A program made the translations under genes and the position numbers. Source: Christensenella sp. UBA767 (lineage in GTDB: Bacteria; Bacillota; Clostridia; Christensenellales; CAG-917). Taken from it: DNA of 5,129 nt. The notes below the pieces were generated by a model, which was not told the DNA's origin, searched no databases, and saw only the letters and a list, made by a program, of their open reading frames with translations. The DNA lies in NCBI GenBank assembly GCA_002297185.1, contig DBJV01000077.1, positions 11,490 to 16,618 of the forward strand. Direction: 5' to 3'. This document shows, in pieces, positions 4,488 to 5,129 of this stretch; the stretch's first letter is position 1; every line of letters starts with the position of its first letter.

Positions 4488-5129
4488 ATGAAAGAGAGAG
4501 TTGCAATCGTTACAAAAGCAGGCTTGACCGATATAAAAGAGCGCATTGCCATCGTTGAAGAATTGAAAAACGACGGCGATTTTGACGTTTACGAACTCAA
4601 AACCGGCGAAGAGTACCAAAACGGTACTGAAGTTGCACTTGTTTTCGGCGGCGACGGGACTATGCTCGAGGCGGTTCGTGAGGCAAAAGGAAGAGATATC
4701 GCGTTCTTTGGCGTAAACCTCGGAAATCTCGGATTTTTGACGTCTTGCGAGAAAAACGAAGAGCCAAAAAACATCATTAAGGCTATTAAAGAGCGCAAAT
4801 GCACCGAAAAGATGCTGCTTTGCGGTGGTGCAAACGGATGCGAGTTTCAGGCTCTCAACGAAGTTGTGATTAAGAGCGCGACTTCGAGACCTATATACGT
4901 TGACTTGTATATAGACGGCAATTTTGTTGATTGCTATCACAGCGACGGCGCGATTGTGGCATCGCCTACAGGCTCGACGGCATATTCGCTTTCGGCAGGC
5001 GGTCCGATTGTCAGTCCGTCCGTTGACGCGCTTACAATCAATCCGATTTGTCCGCACTCGTTGCATTCTCGTCCGCTGGTGGTGGGAGCGAATTCCAAAA
5101 TCGTACTTGCGCTGCACGGAAGTGAAACC
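4488..5129 (+). CDS. nadK: NAD kinase, 3'-truncated by window edge
   Basis: NAD kinase phosphorylates NAD+ to NADP+ in the cytoplasm, the only route to NADP in most bacteria. The frame from ATG 4488 stays open to the last base: 214 residues of a usual 270-290, so the C-terminal part is missing. Family motifs are clear: GGDGTML (54-60, with catalytic Asp56), NLGNLGFLT (77-85), the LNE motif (123-125) for adenosine binding, SDGAIVASPTGSTAYSLSAG (152-171) and the following GGP/V region. ATG 4488 is the only sensible start: the MKERVAIV opening fits the family, although no ribosome site precedes it and the predicted transcript begins two bases earlier. It is separated from tlyA by a terminator and the divergent small gene, so it has its own promoter here rather than riding the tlyA operon as in Bacillus. 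Downstream neighbours (argR, recN in relatives) are outside the window. Identification is secure. Confidence 0.97.
   Translation, partial: MKERVAIVTKAGLTDIKERIAIVEELKNDGDFDVYELKTGEEYQNGTEVALVFGGDGTMLEAVREAKGRDIAFFGVNLGNLGFLTSCEKNEEPKNIIKAIKERKCTEKMLLCGGANGCEFQALNEVVIKSATSRPIYVDLYIDGNFVDCYHSDGAIVASPTGSTAYSLSAGGPIVSPSVDALTINPICPHSLHSRPLVVGANSKIVLALHGSET

Noticed and set aside
4440..5117. 225-residue open frame on the - strand
   Set aside because: It is a shadow of nadK, whose + strand frame shows all NAD kinase motifs.

Overview
The window looks like a moderately low-GC Firmicute chromosome, most likely a clostridial anaerobe. The evidence is the housekeeping set (recG, tlyA, nadK in the order known from Bacillus/Clostridium), sigma-A-type promoters with TTGACA/TATAAT boxes, a T-tailed hairpin terminator, and GTG start use. 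No mobile element, CRISPR array, tRNA or rRNA is visible.

Layout. 1-1296 (+) is the 3' part of recG (helicase core and C-terminal tail). 1297-1992 has no credible gene. It opens with a near-perfect promoter (1353-1380) and then holds about 580 bases whose two ends are exact complements (1389-1397 with 1957-1965). The size, the terminal stem, the following membrane-protein gene and the tlyA/nadK neighbourhood point to an OLE RNA (Ornate, Large, Extremophilic), a large structured membrane-associated bacterial RNA. 1993-2979 (+) encodes a four-helix membrane protein matching the OLE-associated protein OapA. It carries unusual disordered extensions: a twelve-unit Gln-Asn triplet repeat at the N-terminus and a Lys-rich tail at the C-terminus. 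3085-3801 (+) is tlyA, an S4-domain rRNA 2'-O-methyltransferase. A perfect hairpin at 3835-3860 can stop transcription from both sides. 3912-4220 (-) encodes a 102-residue single-pass membrane protein with a Lys-rich tail. 4488-5129 (+) is the start of nadK (NAD kinase), cut by the window end.

How it fits together. OLE RNA and OapA form a membrane ribonucleoprotein linked in Bacillus (Alkalihalobacillus) halodurans to stress and Mg2+ tolerance. The RNA has its own strong promoter, and oapA follows after a 25-base gap with its Shine-Dalgarno just past the RNA's terminal stem, so RNA and partner are probably co-transcribed. tlyA and nadK are the usual long-range neighbours of OLE, but dxs and ispA are not next to it here and recG lies upstream.

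Points worth following: the OLE/OapA pair with its unusual protein extensions; the small (-) strand membrane protein, which repeats the 'membrane anchor plus Lys-rich tail' layout; and promoter placement implying leaderless or almost leaderless mRNAs for that protein and for nadK. All identifications rest on reading motifs, pairings and gene order; no search was run.
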